Shown here one piece after another: positions 60,475 through 64,000 of a DNA stretch of 64,000 bases (its first letter is position 1; each line of letters begins with the position of its first letter). Below the pieces are notes generated by a model. That model did no database searches. It worked only from the letters and a program-made list of their open reading frames with translations, and was not told where the DNA came from. The position numbers and the translations under genes are program-made. Origin of the DNA: a bacterium (GTDB lineage Bacteria; Bacillota; Clostridia; Lachnospirales; Lachnospiraceae); the NCBI GenBank assembly GCA_023664305.1, contig JAMPFT010000007.1:62001-126000 (forward strand), read 5' to 3'.

Positions 60475-61389
60475 TTGAAAGAGATTAAATGGAACGATCG
60501 GTATAATATAGGCGTGGAAAGCATCGACAAGGCGCACCGACGTCTTTTTTCCATTGTGAGTAAGCTGATCAGCCTCAACGAAGACGAGGCAAAGCAGCAG
60601 CACGCATGTCGGGAAGGCATCAAATACTTTAAGAACTATACGTTAAAGCATTTTGCCGACGAGGAAGCCTATATGCAGTCCATCGGCTACAGCGACTACG
60701 CCATACATAAAAGCCTGCACGACAATCTGCGGGACAAAACGCTCCCGGCTCTGGAAAACGAGCTGGAAACCCAAAATTACTCCACCGAGTCCGTTCAGCA
60801 TTTTATCGGCATCTGCGTGGGCTGGCTGAACGCGCATGTTATGATCGAGGATCATGCGATTACGGGGCGCACCGCCAATAAATGGATCCATCAGGCTTCG
60901 GAGAATGAACTGGCCTCTCTGGAAAAAGCGATCATTCAGGCGCTGAACGAGCTGTTTCAGGCAAACTCTCATATCGTCAGCGAACACTACAGCGGCGAGG
61001 ATTTTGCGTCTGGCAGGGCGCTGTGTTACCGCCTGACTTACGCCTCCACGGAAAAGAAGCCGCTGCAGGTCTATCTGATTTATGAGGAGCGGATGATCCT
61101 GAACATCTTAAGCGAGATGCTTGACCGGCAGATCAAGAAGGTTGACAAGACGGTCTGCGACGCCTTCCGTCTCCTCTCGCAGAGATTTATGAAAAGCCTT
61201 TCCTCTCACTTTGTCCTGACAGAGGGCTACCGTCTGGAAAAGGTTGACGTACTGACCTTCGCCCAGATCCAAAAGGTATTTTCCATGGATAAACAGTATC
61301 CTCTCTACAGTCTTTTGTTTAACACGGAAAAAAATAATTATTTTGCTTTCTGCCTGAGAAAAAGACAGGAAAGCGCCAAAACAGAGTAA
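60475..61389 (+). CDS. Bacteriohemerythrin-type protein with extra C-terminal domain
   Basis: The 304-residue product carries a hemerythrin fold: DKAHRRLFSIVSKLIS, HFADEEAYMQSIGYSDYAIH, KSLHD and NAHVMIEDHAI, giving the conserved His and Glu/Asp ligands for a diiron site. The remaining 160 residues form a domain of unknown kind (LQVYLIYEERMILNILSEML, KKVDKTVCDAFRLL), faintly CheX-like. The TTG at 60475 has GAAGGAGGG nine bases upstream; the longer frame lacks a site. The protein may bind oxygen or sense redox in an anaerobe. Confidence 0.87.
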   Translation: MKEIKWNDRYNIGVESIDKAHRRLFSIVSKLISLNEDEAKQQHACREGIKYFKNYTLKHFADEEAYMQSIGYSDYAIHKSLHDNLRDKTLPALENELETQNYSTESVQHFIGICVGWLNAHVMIEDHAITGRTANKWIHQASENELASLEKAIIQALNELFQANSHIVSEHYSGEDFASGRALCYRLTYASTEKKPLQVYLIYEERMILNILSEMLDRQIKKVDKTVCDAFRLLSQRFMKSLSSHFVLTEGYRLEKVDVLTFAQIQKVFSMDKQYPLYSLLFNTEKNNYFAFCLRKRQESAKTE

Positions 61390-61420
61390 AAAATACGCGG
61401 CGGCCGCCGCGTATTTTTCT
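61388..61420. terminator. Bidirectional terminator between hemerythrin and hydrolase genes
   Basis: AAAAAATACGCGGCGGCCGCCGCGTATTTTT is a perfect palindrome with A- and T-runs on the two sides, which end both convergent genes. Confidence 0.93.
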
Positions 61421-61429
61421 GTCTTTTCC

Positions 61430-62404
61430 CTAATTCTGCATCCGAATCTGTTCTTCCCGAATCATGGGATAGCTGATCAGTTTGTTTCCCTCCAGCTCTT
61501 CCTTTCTCATATCCACCCCCGTGATCTGATGATTGTCGTAGGAGGTGTAATAATAGATTCCCTGATCCGCATTGCAGCAGGAGGTATAGATCGTAATCTC
61601 ATATTTCCCCTCTGCCACCTCGCAGCAGCCTCTCTGCTGATCCACGGAACCGAGAATGTGGAAAAACTGGCTGACGCTCTCCGCCTCCGATTCCCCGGAA
61701 AGGGCGTTCATCTTTGTAAAAGCCACCCGGACAAAGCGGGACTGCGAGGACAAATCTCCCGGCAGACCCATGGCGCCCATTCCCCGGCTGTAGCGCTGCA
61801 GGGAAAGCTTGTCGGAAAAGTGGTTCTGCGGATCCTTTACCGATAAATGCATAAAATTGTTCAGGTGAAACAGCTGCTTGTCAAAGGGCGGATTGTTTGT
61901 CAGTACTCCCACCGGATTATCATAAATCTTAAGCCCTTCTTCCACGGACTCCACCGTCAGCGCTCCGTCTTTGTCCGCGATAATCCAATGCAGCTGGGAC
62001 ACCGGCAGGTTTTGACTGAAAGGAGTATCTGTCAGCTGAAGCTTCTCCAGAAGTTCTCTGGCCTCCCTTACCGTAGTACACTGCGCCAGTATCCAGGGAA
62101 TGAACTCAAAAGAAGCGATATTGTCCTTCCCCTGCAGCTCTTTGCCGTAGCGGGCGTTTCCCACAAAATTCAGCCCAGCCATTCCCAGACCCTTCTCGTT
62201 GACCGCGTCGTAATACAGCGGATAGTCCTCCGCCACATGCGCGGTGCCGATCATCGCGTAATGATTCCTCAGATCCCCCATATGCCGAAAATGAAACACA
62301 TAATTCCGCGGGGTTACCGTGATCTGCTCCCCGTAGGAAAATTCATAATCCAGCGTCCGTCCAAAGTAAAAATCCTTCGTTTTGTAAGTTGCCGCCGTAC
62401 ACAT
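61430..62404 (-). CDS. Choloylglycine hydrolase family protein (bile-salt-hydrolase-like)
   Basis: The 324-residue product has the Ntn-hydrolase start MCTAATYKTKDFYFGRTLDY with Cys2 as nucleophile after Met removal, Arg16 and Asp19 as expected ligands, NEKGLGMAGLNFVGNARYGK and ...GVLTNNPPFDKQL (conserved Asn), and R near SRFVRVAFTKMNAL. This pattern is that of bile-salt hydrolase or penicillin V acylase enzymes; the distinction needs specificity tests. It fits a gut habitat. Confidence 0.93.
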   Translation of the reverse strand: MCTAATYKTKDFYFGRTLDYEFSYGEQITVTPRNYVFHFRHMGDLRNHYAMIGTAHVAEDYPLYYDAVNEKGLGMAGLNFVGNARYGKELQGKDNIASFEFIPWILAQCTTVREARELLEKLQLTDTPFSQNLPVSQLHWIIADKDGALTVESVEEGLKIYDNPVGVLTNNPPFDKQLFHLNNFMHLSVKDPQNHFSDKLSLQRYSRGMGAMGLPGDLSSQSRFVRVAFTKMNALSGESEAESVSQFFHILGSVDQQRGCCEVAEGKYEITIYTSCCNADQGIYYYTSYDNHQITGVDMRKEELEGNKLISYPMIREEQIRMQN

Positions 62405-62525
62405 ATTCGTCTTTCCTCCAATCTGCCGTTTTCGCGCCGCCCGTCCGGGCTTTTTTGCGTCTTTCCGTATCTTTCCGTTTCTTCCCCGGTTTGCTTTTTC
62501 CGGGACCTTCCGCGTCTTTCCCGCT
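62405..62525 (-). other. Purine-rich intergenic tract
   Basis: On the minus strand the stretch is rich in GGAAA/GAAAG repeats. It lies between the interrupted small gene and the choloylglycine hydrolase start. No gene is seen. Confidence 0.45.
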
Positions 62526-62530
62526 CTTCC

Positions 62531-62749
62531 TTAAAACATCTTCTTCAAAAATCCCGCCGCATCCGAAATTTTATCGACCGTGATCTTTCCCTTTACGCCC
62601 GCAACAATCTTTTCAATCAGATCGTCCGGCAGATCCACGCCCAACACCTTTTCCACCGCCTTCACAGGTTCCTTCTGGAACTACGCGCGCAACTCGTCGT
62701 CCTTTGTGATTTTTTCCACCATTTTGTTGATTTGCTCTTTGATATCCAT
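62531..62749 (-). pseudogene. Small helical protein gene interrupted by an in-frame TAG
   Basis: The 72-codon frame has AGGAGCGGG eight bases before ATG and starts MDIKEQINKMVEKITKDDEL. Codon 23 is TAG (62683-62681), after which the frame goes on with FQKEPVKAVEKVLGVDLPDD and ends with TAA at 62531. I recall intact homologues in Lachnospiraceae, with a charged residue at codon 23. The TAG is one base from a Glu, Lys or Gln codon. The gene may be silenced, read through or mis-sequenced. Confidence 0.7.
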
Positions 62750-62918
62750 TTTTCCCGCTCCTTTTTCCTTTTATGAAAACTTTGAGTATCTGTTTTTATT
62801 TTAGCGGCTATTCCGGTAAATTACAAGCGCAATTTCTCAGTCGCGCTGACAAATTGAAAAATCAGAGATTTCTCAGCCGCAAGCTTATTCCTGCGGAAAC
62901 ATACAAAAACTGCCTCCT

Positions 62919-64000
62919 TCAGAGATTCTGCAATAACAGAATGACGGAGCCTATGGAGGTCGGCATCATGTGATACTCCTTTTTCTCACCGTTCTTCTCT
63001 GCAATCATTTTATCAACGCCGAATCGGCACCTCTTCAGCTCGTCTATCGTAAAATATTCAAAGATCTCCCCATCGACAATCTGCTTTTTCTTATTTTCTT
63101 TCCTGTTTGCCTTTTTTGACATGACAGCTTTAAAATGACTTTCAAACTGCTCTTTACTATACCGATCCGTTTTATAATAGAACAAAAACTGCGGCTTGCC
63201 GCCCTCCACCAAATCGCGGTAAAATGCAAAAACGCTGTTGCACATATCTTCCTGCGTGTCGATCTCTATTTTTAACTCGTCCGTAATTTCATTCCGTATC
63301 GCTTTGGAAAGTCCTTCTTTTGTAAAACGGCCACCCTCTTCCAGACAGTATTTGGTCTTCAGCGACGCGCCCACGCTCTGCGACCACATCCCTTTTGCAA
63401 TCGAAACGTTTCTGCCTCGCAGAACGAAAATAATGTTTCCGTCGTTTAACTCGACAAAACCGTTAAACCCCAGGTGGTTCGACAGCTTTGACTCGCACAG
63501 CGCCGACAGCATCGGACCGGGCTCATACACCTCCCGAATCGTTCTTGTATTCTTAAATTTATAATCCATCGCCCTGTTTGTGATCAGCGAATCGTAATAT
63601 GTCGTAAAGCTGTACTTTAAAATTACTTCACGGCCGTCCTCCTGATACCGCAGGTCGTCCAGCCGGATATTGATATTGTTATAGACCGTCGAGCTTTTAT
63701 GAGCCTCGAACAAAACAGACGAATTGTCCGACACCTGCTTTGGCAGAGTATACTTTTTGATCTGCCGGTCGTCCTTAAGATTTGCCTCCACGCTGATCTG
63801 AAAGGGAGCCCCGTTTATTTTCCTCTGCAGCAATACGATTTCCGGAACATATAATTTCTTCCCGTCCTGTTCGACAAATACCATATCCTTTTTATTCACG
63901 ACATATTTGTTTACCAGCGCGGCATAATCTTCCGTCAGCTTTACGGAATCCTCCGTATATTTCGAGATAACAGTCATAACGATAGACGCTATTGCCTCAC
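62919..64000 (-). CDS. Nudix-like hypothetical protein (start probably off the window)
   Basis: The frame is open to the window edge. ATG 63977 has no ribosome site and the upstream codons (EAIASIV) read on without stop, so the start lies outside. A core segment GGRFTKEGLSKAIRNEITDE followed by LKIE resembles the Nudix box (GX5EX7REUXEEXGU) with changes. The N-terminal part may be a beta-sandwich. Near the C-terminus, FTIDELKRCRFGVDKMIAEK is charged. No other family is recognised, and the Nudix call is tentative. Confidence 0.6.
   Translation of the reverse strand, partial: EAIASIVMTVISKYTEDSVKLTEDYAALVNKYVVNKKDMVFVEQDGKKLYVPEIVLLQRKINGAPFQISVEANLKDDRQIKKYTLPKQVSDNSSVLFEAHKSSTVYNNINIRLDDLRYQEDGREVILKYSFTTYYDSLITNRAMDYKFKNTRTIREVYEPGPMLSALCESKLSNHLGFNGFVELNDGNIIFVLRGRNVSIAKGMWSQSVGASLKTKYCLEEGGRFTKEGLSKAIRNEITDELKIEIDTQEDMCNSVFAFYRDLVEGGKPQFLFYYKTDRYSKEQFESHFKAVMSKKANRKENKKKQIVDGEIFEYFTIDELKRCRFGVDKMIAEKNGEKKEYHMMPTSIGSVILLLQNL

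Noticed and set aside
1-64000. Genome-wide TAG recoding as explanation of the two amber breaks
   Set aside because: TAG ends trpD (13160), the SGNH-like gene (6582), the XRE gene (5599, followed by TAA) and the anti-sigma-like gene (45696) without readable extensions, so TAG works as a stop here. Partial suppression stays open.
1-64000. tRNA, rRNA, transposase or integrase genes
   Set aside because: None was seen on reading both strands; mobile signals are limited to short palindromic repeats and the AT-rich island.

Overview
The window looks like a chromosomal segment from a gut Lachnospiraceae-type Clostridium (Firmicutes). The support is Gram-positive style AGGAGG ribosome sites, a T-box-controlled trp operon, a LytTR/GHKL two-component system, an LTA-synthase-like sulfatase, many plant-polysaccharide glycosidases, a bile-salt-hydrolase-type enzyme and a giant MBG/DUF11 surface protein. 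No tRNA, rRNA, transposase or CRISPR array was found. Most genes are on the minus strand. Species is not assignable from the sequence alone.

Layout. 1-9.5 kb: end of a DUF3810-type membrane protein, MATE exporter, DUF3048 lipoprotein, a three-gene zinc-ribbon/membrane operon, an XRE regulator with a helical-repeat tail, and an SGNH-like/MBOAT pair for cell-surface O-acylation. 9.5-16.7 kb: complete trpEGDCFBA operon with a consensus promoter, a Trp (TGG) T-box leader and terminator. 16.7-23.2 kb: HTH/ParB-like pair, PspC, LTA-synthase-like protein carrying a tandem repeat, divergent LytTR regulator/GHKL kinase, and a 39-residue membrane peptide. 23.2-32 kb: Gfo/Idh/MocA oxidoreductase, alpha-hydroxyacid oxidase, GH10 xylanase with AraC regulator, ferredoxin-type aldo/keto reductase, GH3 beta-glucosidase. 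32.2-34 kb: an AT-rich three-gene island with a RelA/SpoT nucleotide pyrophosphokinase, plausibly a toxSAS-like toxin-antitoxin or phage-defence cassette. 34.2-36.4 kb: surface 5'-nucleotidase. 36.4-45.7 kb: a 2145-residue surface protein with two paralogous small membrane proteins, divergent from a degenerate-GGDEF protein, an ECF sigma factor split by an in-frame TAG, and its anti-sigma-like partner. 45.7-50 kb: HepT/MntA pair, signal peptidase I, second GH3 enzyme. 50-56.2 kb: two ABC systems, one GntR-controlled and one resembling peptide-antibiotic immunity exporters, with a permease and ATPase joined in frame by a 66-bp tandem repeat. 56.3-64 kb: hairpin repeats, PIN-domain pair, MBL-fold hydrolase, NagZ-like GH3, bacteriohemerythrin, bile-salt-hydrolase-like enzyme, an amber-interrupted small gene and a Nudix-like protein at the edge.

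Cross-cutting signals. Two families of dispersed palindromic repeats occur, each twice: a 61-bp unit with one mismatch, and a 71-bp unit with four. Three coding genes carry in-frame tandem repeats with periods of 87, 42 and 66 bp. Four toxin-antitoxin-like modules are scattered through the window. Two otherwise intact reading frames are broken by single TAG codons, although TAG also ends several normal genes here. The strongest candidates for an undescribed system are the RelA/SpoT trio and the surface-protein locus (giant MBG protein, WD[IL]PA small membrane proteins, split sigma/anti-sigma).
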